The notes: generated by a model not told the origin, from the letters alone. Numbered from the stretch's first letter, positions 18,053-26,944 are shown. The stretch is 43,051 nt of DNA from Streptomyces novaecaesareae (GCF_000716875.1 NZ_JNWQ01000059.1:1-43051); one strand, 5' to 3'. Made by a program: numbers and translations.

Positions 18053-18969
18053 AGCTCGTCGACGAGCACCAGGACCAATTCGGGGCCGAGCCCGTCCTCC
18101 GGGAACTGCACATCCCCGCCTCCACCTACTACCGCTGGCGCCGCGATGTCCACGAGCCGTGCGAGCGCAAGCGCCACGACGCCGAGCTGACCGAGCACAT
18201 CCGCCGCATCCACGCCGACTCCGGCGAAACCTACGGCTCCCCGCGCGTCCACGCCGTCCTGCGGCGCGAGGGCACCCGCGTCGGCCGCAAGCGGGTCGAG
18301 CGCCTGATGCGCCAGGCCGGACTCCAGGGCGTCAGCCCGCGCCGGCCCCGCTCCTTCACCCGCCGCGACCCGGCGGCCGACCTCGCCCCGGACCTGGTCC
18401 AGCGCGACTTCACCGCCAGCGCCCCGAACCGGCTGTGGGTCGCCGACATCTCGCTGATCCCGACCGGCGAGGGCCCGTGGTGGCTGGCCACGATCCGCGA
18501 CGCCTTCTCGCGCCGGATCGTGGGCTGGCACACCTCGGAGCGAGCGGACGCCGACCTGGTCCTCACCGCGCTGGAGTACGCCCTGCACGGCCGACCCGTC
18601 GAACCCGGGAAGCTGATCCACCACAGCGATCACGGGTGTCAGTACACGTCCATCAAGCTCACAACCCGCCTGCTGAAGGCGGGAATCGAGCCCAGTATGG
18701 GAACCGTCGGCGACTCGTTCGACAACGCCCTCGCGGAGAACTTCTGGAGCGTGCTGAAGACCGAGTGCGTGCGCCGCACGACCTTCGCGACCCGCACCGA
18801 CGCCGACCTCGCACTGTTCGCCTACATCGACGGCTGGTACAACACCCGCCGCATCCAAAAGCGCCTCGGCTGGCTCAGCCCCGACGAGTACGAGGCAAAG
18901 CACTACGCCGACCAGGCGACGGCCGAACCAGTGGCCGCCGAACCACCCACACCCGCCCTGACCAGGTAA
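18010..18969 (+). CDS. IS3-family transposase OrfB (DDE integrase core)
   Basis: The catalytic part of the transposase, made as a fusion to OrfA through the -1 frameshift. It has the HTH_21-like segment (YGSPRVHAVLRREGTRVGRK) and the rve core, with D in LWVADISLIPT, D in HHSDHGCQYTS and E in FDNALAENFWSVLKTE. The C-terminus is YNTRRIQKRLGWLSPDEYE and the stop is TAA at 18967-18969. All catalytic residues are present, so the element may be active. Confidence 0.93.
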   Translation, partial: FFRPGARPDPATVLKLVDEHQDQFGAEPVLRELHIPASTYYRWRRDVHEPCERKRHDAELTEHIRRIHADSGETYGSPRVHAVLRREGTRVGRKRVERLMRQAGLQGVSPRRPRSFTRRDPAADLAPDLVQRDFTASAPNRLWVADISLIPTGEGPWWLATIRDAFSRRIVGWHTSERADADLVLTALEYALHGRPVEPGKLIHHSDHGCQYTSIKLTTRLLKAGIEPSMGTVGDSFDNALAENFWSVLKTECVRRTTFATRTDADLALFAYIDGWYNTRRIQKRLGWLSPDEYEAKHYADQATAEPVAAEPPTPALTR

Positions 18970-19000
18970 TCAACACCTCCCACCCAGCGGGGGAAGCTCA

Positions 19001-19120
19001 CGCCAGCCGGTGGCCGTGCCGGCTACGGCTATAGGTCGTCCGCCGACCGTCCTGCCGAAAGCCCATCTGGTCAGCCCCGAACTGGACAGCTTCTTGGCCA
19101 CGGTCATCAAGCGCGGTTGA
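19001..19120 (+). pseudogene. 3' fragment of an unidentified gene at the IS3 right flank
   Basis: From the first base after the IS the frame reads 39 residues (RQPVAVPATAIGRPPTVLPK then AHLVSPELDSFLATVIKRG) to TGA. The protein-like composition suggests the tail of a gene whose front was lost at the IS. I do not recognise it. Confidence 0.4.
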
Positions 19121-19584
19121 GTCCGTTGGTCGCCCTCCCGATGCTGGCGTTCCGAAGGGAGCCGTGAGCATAGCGAGGATGGCGCCATGCGAGGCGGGAA
19201 TCTGAGCATCGACGGCGATACGGCCGGAGTCAGTCTGTGGCTTCCGCATTTCAGAGTGTCCGGTGCTGACCCGAGCCTACGCTGATCTGATCGGGCGGCT
19301 CCCCAGGCGCCTGCTCGGGTCCGAGGGCGGCGCTCTCTACGGTGCCAGCATGGCACCGACGCAACTGCCTCTCCCGCTCCCCGTCAGCACGACACCCTTG
19401 GGCGCATGGCTGGTGGTAGGGCTAACCAATCGCCTGACAGGCCGCCAGGGGGCCCCTCCAGGGATTTTGATCATGATCACGCATCGTTCTGGGTGCGAAA
19501 GCGCCATCCTGACCGCCCTTCAGGTCGACCGCTGAGGAGGCCTCGTAGCATGGGAGACCTTGTTGTGGGGGCAGTGGGGGTGGG
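19121..19584. other. 464 bp without a recognisable gene
   Basis: Only short frames occur and none resembles a known family. A 12-bp palindrome TGATCATGATCA lies at 19468-19479. The purine-rich stretch just before 19585 (GGGGGTGGG) is the likely ribosome site of the toxin gene, whose promoter should lie here. Confidence 0.5.
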
Positions 19585-21198
19585 ATGGACGGCGGCTACA
19601 AGGTCGATGTGAAGGCTCTGGTCGACGGGTCGTGGCAGTTGCATCAGGTCTCCGAGGACCTGCTGAACATCGTGACTCTGTTGGCACGGGAGCTGTCCGT
19701 GGCCGGCGGCATGATCGGGGACGACGAGGCAGGGGCGATCTTCGCTTCGGTGTACAAGCCGACGGCCAAGACGGCGGTCAACCAGATGGCGAACGCCTGT
19801 CACTTCATGGGCAAAGGCGCCGAGACGCTGCTCATGAACGCGAACAACTATCTGGCAGCCGAGGACGAGGTAGCCAAGCACCTGCTCGAGGCGAGCGCGG
19901 AGCCGAACGGCGACCCTGCGAGTGGTCTGTCGCAGCCATGGGTGCAGCCAGGTCAGTGCGCGCCTGACCCACGGGGCATCGGTGAAGGCTTGCCCGAGGC
20001 GGTCGGGACCACCAGCGGCGTTGACAAGTGGGTCTGGGGGGACCGGTACCGCGGGGACGCGGACAAGCTGAGGAAGACCGCCCAGACGTGGCAGGCCGCG
20101 CACCGGCTCACCGCGAAGGTTCTCACCGACGCGCAGGACGCCTGGCGCACCGTCGACGGGATCCACGAAGGGGAGACGGCCAAAGCGATCGCGTTTTTCT
20201 TCAGCGCCTTCGTCGGCCGGCAGGCCTACCCGGCGCAGCCCGCCGAGACGCACACGCTGCTGGCGAACCTGTCGTCGGCCTGCCGCCAGCTCGGCGATGC
20301 CTGTGACAGCTATGCCAAGCACATCGACGACTGCTCCAGCATTTTCAACGGCTGGTTCGACGCGCCCTGGGACAACCCGATCTTCGGCGGCAACGGCGAC
20401 GACGGCGGTCTGAAGTCGAAGGTGACGAGCGACACGCAGATCATGTCGCTCGCCGGCACTCCGCACGTGCTCGACGACACCCAGAAGCGCATACCGGTAC
20501 CCCAGGGCCAGCCCGCGCCGTCGAAGCCGTCCGGCCCGGGGTTCCCGTGGGTCCTGCCCTTCCCGGCGCCGCTTCCCGTGCCCGGGCCATTGCCTCTGGT
20601 CCCCGCCGTCTTCCGTCCGGTGGACCCCAACAGCCCGGCCAAACCGCCGATGGGACCGCCTGTCCCGCCCCACCCTGGTTTCCCTCCGCTGAATCCCACT
20701 GAGCTGGCCGCGTTCCAGCAGTGGAAGTCGGGGCTCGTCAAGGGCCACTTCTCCGGCGGAGACGTCGAGGAGATGCTCTACCAGCTGAACACCGCCGGCT
20801 ATCCCGAGTACCAGCTCCCGATCGTCCCCAAGCCAGGCAGAGAGCCGTACGTCATGGCTGACGGACTCCGGGACAGCGACGGCATGATCGTGGAAGCCAA
20901 GTTCGTCAAGAATCCGAAGACCTGCTACCGCACGTTGGACGAGCTGGAGAAGTCTCAGCAGGGACAGAAGGGCGCAAAGCCGCCGTTCCTGTTCAGCGAT
21001 GACGAGGAAGAGCTGGACAAGTACGCCAAGGCCATCGCCGACCCGCGCAACCAGAACCAGATCCGAGGCGTCGAGATCGACACCAGCGACCCCAACACCC
21101 TCTCCTACTGGCGCACCATGCTCGCCCTGCGCGGCGTCAAGGGATACGCCCGATACGTCCCCGAGAGCGGATCAGCACCCGGCTCACCAGTCTCCTGA
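19585..21198 (+). CDS. WXG-like polymorphic toxin with restriction-endonuclease-fold C-terminus
   Basis: A 537-residue modular toxin. The N-terminal ~280 residues are helical and resemble WXG100/ESX-type trafficking domains (DRYRGDADKLRKTAQTWQAA). A Pro-rich linker follows (about 300-375). The C-terminal ~130 residues match the Tox-REase-5 type, with ADGLRDSDGMIVEAKFV as the D...ExK nuclease motif and a final KGYARYVPE. It probably cuts nucleic acids of competitor cells after type VII-like or contact-dependent export (inference). The immunity gene starts 14 bp after its stop. No ESX secretion genes are in the window. Confidence 0.82.
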   Translation: MDGGYKVDVKALVDGSWQLHQVSEDLLNIVTLLARELSVAGGMIGDDEAGAIFASVYKPTAKTAVNQMANACHFMGKGAETLLMNANNYLAAEDEVAKHLLEASAEPNGDPASGLSQPWVQPGQCAPDPRGIGEGLPEAVGTTSGVDKWVWGDRYRGDADKLRKTAQTWQAAHRLTAKVLTDAQDAWRTVDGIHEGETAKAIAFFFSAFVGRQAYPAQPAETHTLLANLSSACRQLGDACDSYAKHIDDCSSIFNGWFDAPWDNPIFGGNGDDGGLKSKVTSDTQIMSLAGTPHVLDDTQKRIPVPQGQPAPSKPSGPGFPWVLPFPAPLPVPGPLPLVPAVFRPVDPNSPAKPPMGPPVPPHPGFPPLNPTELAAFQQWKSGLVKGHFSGGDVEEMLYQLNTAGYPEYQLPIVPKPGREPYVMADGLRDSDGMIVEAKFVKNPKTCYRTLDELEKSQQGQKGAKPPFLFSDDEEELDKYAKAIADPRNQNQIRGVEIDTSDPNTLSYWRTMLALRGVKGYARYVPESGSAPGSPVS

Positions 21199-21212
21199 AA
21201 GAGAGAACACCC

Positions 21213-21677
21213 TTGGACCGCGAGACACTCCTGCGGCTCTACCCGCTTCCGGAACCCACCACCACCTTCATCCTCACCCCGGCACCCGGCACAACCTGGG
21301 GCATGACCGCCGATACCTTCCTCGATGCGCTGCGCCGACGGCAGGGCGGGGAGGCGGAGATTCAAACCCACGCCGATGGCGGACCGAGCGACAAGCACGG
21401 CTGGTGGTTCGGTTTCACAGTCGGCGACGTGGGACACGACGGGGCCGGGTCGAGCTGCCTCGGGGGCAACGAAGGCGTGTCGATCTTCAAAACGACCGTT
21501 GACGTGGCCGCGGAGTTCGCCGCCTGGGTATGCGCCGAGCTGGTACCGGACGGAGCGGCGGTGGACTTCAACTCCAGAGTGGGGATGGAGGCCGGGCTGC
21601 CCGACGAGTTGCTCACTGCCAGGACGGTCCAGGACTTGGAGGCCGTCTTCCGGGAGCACATCGAGAACGCGGCATAG
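21213..21677 (+). CDS. Probable immunity protein to the REase-fold toxin
   Basis: A 154-residue soluble acidic protein, TTG start after GAGAGA. Its position 14 bp behind a polymorphic toxin and its size fit an immunity protein (Imm52-like immunity proteins often follow Tox-REase-5; this assignment is inference). Features: TWGMTADTFLDAL, HGWWFGFTVGDVG, VDFNSRVGMEAGLP. It ends exactly where an unrelated MFS fragment begins on the other strand. Confidence 0.7.
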   Translation: MDRETLLRLYPLPEPTTTFILTPAPGTTWGMTADTFLDALRRRQGGEAEIQTHADGGPSDKHGWWFGFTVGDVGHDGAGSSCLGGNEGVSIFKTTVDVAAEFAAWVCAELVPDGAAVDFNSRVGMEAGLPDELLTARTVQDLEAVFREHIENAA

Positions 21678-21985
21678 TTCACGATCGACACCGCACCCGC
21701 GAAGATCGCGAACCCGTGGACGGCCAGCACTACCCCAGTCTCCGGGTGCGTGCGCACCAGGGCTCGGGCCCGCGCCCGCAGTCCGGTTCCAGAGGCTGCG
21801 GTCGCGCCTGCCGGTGCCGATGCCCGGAGGCCGGCACTTGCGCCGAGCACGGCCAGGGCGACGGCGGAGAGCGCGAATGTTCCCGCGTCCAGCCAGAACA
21901 GCCCGGCCATCGGCATCACGGCGAGCAGCACGCCGGCGGAGCCGGGGCCGGCGACCCGGGTGGCGCTGGACCACCGGCCGTCGTA
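21668..21985 (-). pseudogene. MFS transporter fragment
   Basis: The minus strand reads RVAGPGSAGVLLAVMPMAG, FWLDAGTFALSAVALAVLG, then a hydrophilic loop and TGVVLAVHGFAIFAGAVS, a middle piece of an MFS permease (two or three helices). Both ends are missing, and the left end abuts the immunity gene stop. It is a relic joined to the toxin locus by rearrangement. Confidence 0.65.
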
Positions 21986-22125
21986 GTTGTTGCCGACCTG
22001 CCCCCGGACGGGATGAAAGGGCTAGTCTGGTGGGCGGCAGGGGAGTTCAGGTATGGGCGACGCGTTCCGATACCGGAGAGCGGCCCGGTTGCCCCGGCAT
22101 CCTCACCTACCAGACGGGGACCCCG

Positions 22126-22854
22126 ATGATCGAGCACTCACTGCCCCCGGGCGCCACTATCGACCACCTGTGGCAGCTCAGGGTGGCCGGCGAGATCAGG
22201 GTGCGGGCGGTGGACTGGGTGGCCCCGCTGCCGCAGGGGCTCGTCGCCGACTACTCGACCCCCGACGGAGACGTCTTCGTCTCGACGGTCCTCGTCCCTC
22301 TGGTGTGCGTCCGGTGCCCGTCGACGAGGAGTCACATCGTGCAGGGGCGTTGGGGCGACGAGCTCACCCTGATCTGCATCCGCTGCGGTACAGACTGGAC
22401 CGGTCGGTGGGCCGGCATCGGAGACGACGACGGGGCCGCCAGCCGCGCGCTGTTGAAGCAGATCATCGTTGAGTCCGGGTTCACCCCGGGCACCGGGGTT
22501 GGCGACACGATCGGGGACATCCGCGACGAGTTCCACGCCGGCCTGTGGACCCCCAGCCGGATCGACCAGCGGCTGGCCGACGCTCTCCCGCTCACCGTCC
22601 AGGGCGACCACGGTGGGACAGGGCCCGAGGCGATCGCCCAGTGCATGGTGTCGACGCTCCCGGACTGGAGGCTCCGGAGCCTCCGGTTCTCCGAAGCGCT
22701 TGCCCGTACGATCGGGCTGTTGCGGGCGCCCGGAGCCGGGACCGACACGGAGACTCTGGACGTCCTGGACTCCGTCATGGGCCTGGCCCGTACGATCGCG
22801 GCCCTGGAACCGGGCGATCTCCGGCACGAGCCGGAAGCCCAGATCGAAAGCTGA
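22126..22854 (+). CDS. Hypothetical protein with a CxxC zinc ribbon
   Basis: A 242-residue protein, ATG start after GGGGA. Two CxxC pairs (VCVRCPS and ICIRCGTDW), about 30 residues apart, form a probable zinc ribbon at 60-95. The rest is helical (ASRALLKQIIVESGF, LARTIGLLRAPG). Function not recognised. The sequence before it contains TAGTCT at 22023-22028, which could be a -10 element. Confidence 0.7.
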   Translation: MIEHSLPPGATIDHLWQLRVAGEIRVRAVDWVAPLPQGLVADYSTPDGDVFVSTVLVPLVCVRCPSTRSHIVQGRWGDELTLICIRCGTDWTGRWAGIGDDDGAASRALLKQIIVESGFTPGTGVGDTIGDIRDEFHAGLWTPSRIDQRLADALPLTVQGDHGGTGPEAIAQCMVSTLPDWRLRSLRFSEALARTIGLLRAPGAGTDTETLDVLDSVMGLARTIAALEPGDLRHEPEAQIES

Positions 22855-23030
22855 GCGAAGCAGGCCGCGTCCCACCGTGCGGGATGACGTCCTAGAGTGC
22901 GGTTCGCGTACGTTACTGGGCCGGCGAGCGCCGCCGCCTGCTGTGGCCCCGCTCGGAGGTGAAGGCGACGCACTGCCGGGCGCGCGGACAGCCCCAGCAC
23001 GCCCAGCCCTGTTGGAACGCGCGACCGCTT

Positions 23031-24017
23031 TCAGCTGGTGTGGTTGCCGCGGCCGCGGGCCTCCAGCTTCTGCAACCGCTCGACCGCGTCCCGTACGGCC
23101 TCCCGCGATCTGGCGGCCCGGCCGCCGGCAGTGCGCGCGGCGTCCTCGGCGGCCCGTACGCGCTCACCGGCCTGCGCGAGATCCTCCCGAGCGCTGGCCT
23201 CGTGCTCCTGCGCCCGGGCGAGCTCGGCCCTGGCCCGCTCGGTCTCGCCCTGTGCCCGCCGCAGGACCGACTGGGCGTCGCGCAGCACCCGATCGGCGTC
23301 GGCCGCGCGCCCGGAGGCCTCCCGCTCCGTTTCCACCGCTGCGGCCACCGTCTCCCGGGCGGCCTGTTCCTGCTCGCGCAGACGCTGCCTCGCGGCCTCG
23401 GCCCTGGCCGCGGACCGCTCCTGACCGTCGGATGGCTCCGCAGCCTTGCGGAATGTCCCCTGCCTCGCTGCCGGCTGCGCCGCGCCCGCTGGGGCGCCCA
23501 CGTCCCGATCCGTCTCGGCTCCGGATGGGGCTGCGCCCGGCCACAGCGGCGGCTCCAGGGCGGCGGTCAGCCGGCCTTTCGCCAGGGCCCGGGCCGCGTC
23601 TGGGTCCGCGAGCGCGGCGGACAGCGTTCGGGTCACGTCGCCGACCGCGTCTGCACCGAGCGGGTGACCGGCTGCGGCGGCGTCCTGCCGAGCCTGCTCG
23701 GTCAGCGCCTGCACCAGCTGACGGCGCCGGTCGGTGAGGGCGCGCAGCTGCTCGCTGGCGAGGTGCCTCTGGGCGTCCCGAAGAGCCTGTCCGAGCTCAA
23801 TTAGCTGTTCGACCAGGTCGTGGTGCCGGTGGGCGAGGAGGTTGGCCGCCCATGCGGCCAGGGTGGGCCGGTGCAGCGCGCGGATCCGTTGGGCCAGCCG
23901 CGGATCGCTCTTCTTGAGTTCGTCGGCGCGCTCGTTCCGGGTGGCGGTGAAGTCGGTCGGGGCGAGGGCGTAGAGCGCGTCGGCGATCGCGTTGAAGTCG
24001 GGCGGCGTGCTGGCCAC
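23031..24017 (-). CDS. Conserved hypothetical coiled-coil protein
   Basis: A 328-residue protein, GTG start at 24017. The N-terminal ~150 residues carry a pattern I have seen in actinobacterial hypotheticals (ALAPTDFTATRNERADEL; RPTLAAWAANLLAHR). The C-terminal half (about 195-320) is a long Glu/Arg/Ala coiled coil without membrane segments. The function is unknown. The 176 bp between it and the preceding gene contain no clear feature. Confidence 0.75.
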   Translation of the reverse strand: MASTPPDFNAIADALYALAPTDFTATRNERADELKKSDPRLAQRIRALHRPTLAAWAANLLAHRHHDLVEQLIELGQALRDAQRHLASEQLRALTDRRRQLVQALTEQARQDAAAAGHPLGADAVGDVTRTLSAALADPDAARALAKGRLTAALEPPLWPGAAPSGAETDRDVGAPAGAAQPAARQGTFRKAAEPSDGQERSAARAEAARQRLREQEQAARETVAAAVETEREASGRAADADRVLRDAQSVLRRAQGETERARAELARAQEHEASAREDLAQAGERVRAAEDAARTAGGRAARSREAVRDAVERLQKLEARGRGNHTS

Positions 24018-24095
24018 GTTCGGACTCTACGGCCGGACAGGCAGACAGGCTTGCCGGGGGCGTGCGGGTGGGCGCCCATGGCTCGTTGAACGGTT

Positions 24096-24581
24096 ATGGC
24101 AGACGAGATGGACAACGGTCGGATCCAGGGGCCGATGGTGTGGGCGCTGGGGGTGCGCGAGGCGGCGAAGGGCCCGCCGTTCGCGGAGCTGATCGTGGAG
24201 GTCGGCGCGGAGCTCCACGCCGGCCTGGTCGGGGCCGCGGTCGACAGCGGCTTCGTGCTCGCCGCAGGTGAGCCGCCGGAAACGAGCGGGGTCGTCGAGG
24301 TCGGAGACGGCAGGGTGGAGCGCCTGGTGCTGGTCGGGGGCCGCGAGGTGTGGGAGCCGGACACGCGGGTCGAGGTGTCGCGTGGCTGGCTGGAGGCGGC
24401 CCAGGGCCGGGGTGTCGCCGTGGTGATCCTCGTGCCGCCGGGCACGTGGCCACCCGGCCTGATCGAGCTGGAGCCCGAGGAGCGCCTCGATGCGTTCACC
24501 CGGCACCTCGAACAGGAGCGGACGGCGGGCCGGGTCCTGCACGGGATGGCATCGGTGCAGGTAGACCGTCCGGAGCGGTGA
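24096..24581 (+). CDS. Hypothetical protein
   Basis: A 161-residue acidic protein with no signal peptide or membrane segment. ATG 24096 is taken; ATG 24111 (MDNGRIQGPMVWALGVREA) is an equal alternative. Beta-rich segments (AELIVEVGAELHAGLVGAAV, VAVVILVPPGTW). Not recognised. It is divergent from the coiled-coil gene, with 78 bp between them. Confidence 0.6.
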   Translation: MADEMDNGRIQGPMVWALGVREAAKGPPFAELIVEVGAELHAGLVGAAVDSGFVLAAGEPPETSGVVEVGDGRVERLVLVGGREVWEPDTRVEVSRGWLEAAQGRGVAVVILVPPGTWPPGLIELEPEERLDAFTRHLEQERTAGRVLHGMASVQVDRPER

Positions 24582-24612
24582 GGACCGACGAGGTTGCCTG
24601 ACGGTTGATCAC

Positions 24613-24632
24613 TCGAACAAATTATCGAACAA
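24613..24632 (+). repeat. Direct repeat of TCGAACAA before a gene
   Basis: TCGAACAA occurs at 24613-24620 and 24625-24632 in an AT-rich patch just before the GTG at 24639. Each copy resembles half of an actinobacterial SOS box (TCGAAC...GTTCGA), but they are in the same orientation. Possible regulator site. Confidence 0.45.
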
Positions 24633-24638
24633 TGAAGT

Positions 24639-25246
24639 GTGACCGCCCTGCCCTCCACCCCGACGACCCCGGTGATCAGCGATGCCCAGCCCGCACCCCG
24701 CGAGCTGATGACCCTGCCCGGACTCCACCGCGACGTCCGGCGCTGGCGCCTGGTGGAGATCCGCCTCGACGGCCAGTGGCGGCCGGCCCTGCTGAGCGTC
24801 TGGCGCCGCCCGCCCAGCAGTACCCGCTGGGTCGTCCACGTGCGCTGGGGCCCGGACGGCCCCGGCCCCGGCGAAGAGAACTGGGGCTGGTTCCTCTACG
24901 AGGACACCGCCATCCGGCCGCTTCCCGAGCCGGCCGCCCCTGCCCCCGGCGCCGCCCGGCTGCAGGAGGCCGTCATAGTGCCGATTGAGATGACCGGCGC
25001 GCCGGATCCGGACGACGCCGGCCGCTGCTGGCACCTTGCCTGGCTGCGCACCGGCGGCCAGTGGCGCTCGGCCTCGTCACCGAACAGCGCCGTTCTGGCC
25101 CCGGGCTGCCATGGATCGCCCACGTGCGCTGGGGCGAGGACCGGCAGGCAGCCTGGGTGATCGCCGACGGCGCCACCCTGCGCCCCGCCACGCCTCCCGC
25201 CCCCGGGGCGACAGCGCCCTCAACCGGTACGGAGACCGACCGGTGA
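24639..25246 (+). pseudogene. Two-repeat Trp-rich protein gene with a frameshift
   Basis: The protein is two copies of one unit: repeat 1 DVRRWRLVEIRLDGQWRP then WVVHVRWG then WFLYEDTAIRP; repeat 2 WHLAWLRTGGQWR then WIAHVRWG then WVIADGATLRP. At about 25064-25068 one base is missing, so the annotated frame ends wrongly at 25160. The restored frame continues to TGA at 25246, overlapping the next GTG. A single-base deletion or a sequencing error explains it. The function of the unit is unknown; the tight coupling suggests it works with the ImuA'-like protein. Confidence 0.65.
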
Positions 25247-25974
25247 CAACAGTGCTCGCGCCCACCCCGGAGGAAGCTGCGGCCGATCGGGCCGAGCGGC
25301 TGGCCGATCTCATGGAGGCCACCTCCCCGGACACCCGCGCCCGCCAACAGCAGGCCGACACCCTGCCCGTACTCGAACCGCTGCGCCCCCTGGTCCCCGG
25401 CGGCGGACTCGCCAAGGGCACGGTCACCGAGGCCACCGACACGGGCCTGCTGCTCGCACTCGCGGCCGGGCCAGCGGGGGCCGACCGATACGGCTGGCTG
25501 GCGGCAGTCGGCCTTCCCGACCTCGGCCTGGCCGCAGCCGCCGGCTACGGCATCGACCTGACCCGCATGCTCGTCGTCGACGACCCCGGCACCCACTACG
25601 CGGAGGTCCTCGCAGCACTCGCCCCGGCATGCCCGGTGATCATCGCTGCTGCGCCCGGGCGCCTGCCGCCCCGCACCGCCGACCGGCTCGCCGCCCACCT
25701 GCGCCGCGCCGGCACCGTCCTGCTCACCCCCGGCCCCTGGCCGGGCACCCAGCTGCGCCTGGAGGTGACCGCGAAGTCGTGGGTCGGGCTCGGTGACGGA
25801 TGGGGCCAGCTGACCGGACGCGAGGTCGAGGTCCGATCCGTCGGCCGCGGTGCGGCATATCGCCCGCGCACCGCCCGGCTGTGGCTGCCCGACGAGAATG
25901 GCGCCGTCGTGCCTGCTGCCCCCGGCTCCGCTGCGGGCGCGGGGCGGACGGGTGTTGCTGCCGCGCTGGCGTAG
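25243..25974 (+). CDS. ImuA'-like RecA-fold protein
   Basis: A 243-residue protein, GTG start overlapping the preceding (repaired) frame by GTGA. It resembles the actinobacterial ImuA'/RecA-like family of the error-prone mutasome: PLVPGGGLAKGTVTEATDTG, RYGWLAAVGLPDLGLAAAAG, GIDLTRMLVVDDPG, then TVLLTPGPWPGTQLRLEV and TARLWLPDENGA. A canonical Walker A is lacking, as is common there. No ImuB or DnaE2 gene follows, so it may act with chromosomal partners or be an orphan. A second, partial copy of its 3' end lies at 28857-29051. Confidence 0.7.
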   Translation: MTTVLAPTPEEAAADRAERLADLMEATSPDTRARQQQADTLPVLEPLRPLVPGGGLAKGTVTEATDTGLLLALAAGPAGADRYGWLAAVGLPDLGLAAAAGYGIDLTRMLVVDDPGTHYAEVLAALAPACPVIIAAAPGRLPPRTADRLAAHLRRAGTVLLTPGPWPGTQLRLEVTAKSWVGLGDGWGQLTGREVEVRSVGRGAAYRPRTARLWLPDENGAVVPAAPGSAAGAGRTGVAAALA

Positions 25975-25976
25975 CC

Positions 25977-26005
25977 GCGGGTGCGCAGGAGGTCCGCGCA
26001 CCCGC
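25977..26005 (+). terminator. Hairpin after the ImuA'-like gene
   Basis: A perfect 10-bp stem (GCGGGTGCGC / GCGCACCCGC) with a 9-base loop, starting 2 bp after the stop. No T-run follows; GC-rich actinobacterial terminators often lack one. Confidence 0.6.
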
Positions 26006-26546
26006 AGGGTGGTGGCGGCCGGTTCTGCGTCCGAACCACCCGGGGGCTGGCCTGCGACGGTCGCGGGCGGCATCAGGCTTTCTTTCGAAACCCCCTGACC
26101 GGCCCCGGGGCTAGGTGAGAGTCCTCGCTCAGGACTGTGGGGTCGGGGCGCGCGTCGACTACGGCCACCGCACCGGGGCCAGGCCCGGTGGGACATCACC
26201 TGTAGGGCGGCGCGCGCGGGCCGTGTTCGATTCGTCGGGGGAAATGAACCGGGAACGGGCCGCCCGGCCACAGCTGCAGGTGAGTCCGGCTAGACCGGAC
26301 GACCGGTCGTGATCGAGTGGGGCTGATCGATAGCCGCTTGTGTCCGGCGATGACCGTCTGGGGCGGGGTGGGCGGTCGAAATTTGGCTCAGGTTAACGGA
26401 TATGACGCTGAATCGCATTTTCGACCCGAGTGGCTACCACTGTGCGTGTCTCGACGGCTACTGTCGCCGCGTGCGGGCCCCGGCAGCCTGGCGTCCAACC
26501 GATTGCCGGGGCACCGCCTTTCCAACACCACACAACAGGAGGAGCT
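26006..26546. other. 541 bp without a recognisable gene
   Basis: No family-like frame. An AT-rich patch at 26376-26425 is flanked by the inverted pair GGTCGAAA (26374) and TTTCGACC (26419) and probably holds the promoter of the small gene at 26547. Confidence 0.45.
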
Positions 26547-26825
26547 GTGTCCTCGTTCTGCAGCGGCCCCGTCCGCACCGAAGTGCCACCAGACGGTGTG
26601 TCCGACCGTAACATCCCGCGTCAGCCGGTGGTCGAAACCACCAACCGCCGCTTCACGGTTGACCTGGTGGTGAACGTCCGCTTCAGGACCACCCCATTGC
26701 TCGTCGCGGCCCCCGTCGTCTGCCTGACCGCGCTGGACCTCCTCGCCACAGCCGTGGCCCTGCTGGGGCTGGTAGCGGACCTGAGCGGCTCTCACCTGCG
26801 GCTCAGCACCTCTGCCCGCATGTGA
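26547..26825 (+). CDS. Small hypothetical protein with one hydrophobic helix
   Basis: A 92-residue product. The GTG at 26547 follows a very strong AGGAGGAG four or so bases away, which supports translation. A polar N-terminus is followed by VCLTALDLLATAVALLGLVA, a possible membrane helix, and a short tail. Not recognised. Confidence 0.6.
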   Translation: MSSFCSGPVRTEVPPDGVSDRNIPRQPVVETTNRRFTVDLVVNVRFRTTPLLVAAPVVCLTALDLLATAVALLGLVADLSGSHLRLSTSARM

Positions 26826-26944
26826 CCCGGCCGGGGGCGGAGACGACCCAAACCGCTCCGCCCCCGGTGGCCCGGCCGCTTCGACGGCCGTAGAGACGCC
26901 GTCCTGCACCACCCGCAGGCGGCTTCCACTGTGGAAAGGACCCG

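Larger units (their letters stand above)
17672..19000 (+). mobile_element. IS3-family insertion sequence
   Basis: A 1329-bp element with IS3-type ends TGA...TCA. The left end starts TGAGGTTCCCCCG, the right end reversed starts TGAGCTTCCCCCG, and about 20 of the first 26 bases match. It carries overlapping orfA and orfB. The three bases on each side (GGC and CGC) are not a duplication, so the target repeat has been lost or the element sits at a rearrangement. Confidence 0.85.

Noticed and set aside
19188..19286. A 32-codon frame MRGGNLSIDGDTAGVSLWLP...
   Set aside because: No ribosome site and no recognisable family; too short to call.
24613..24632. A full SOS (LexA) box
   Set aside because: The two half-sites are in the same orientation and no GTTCGA partner is present.
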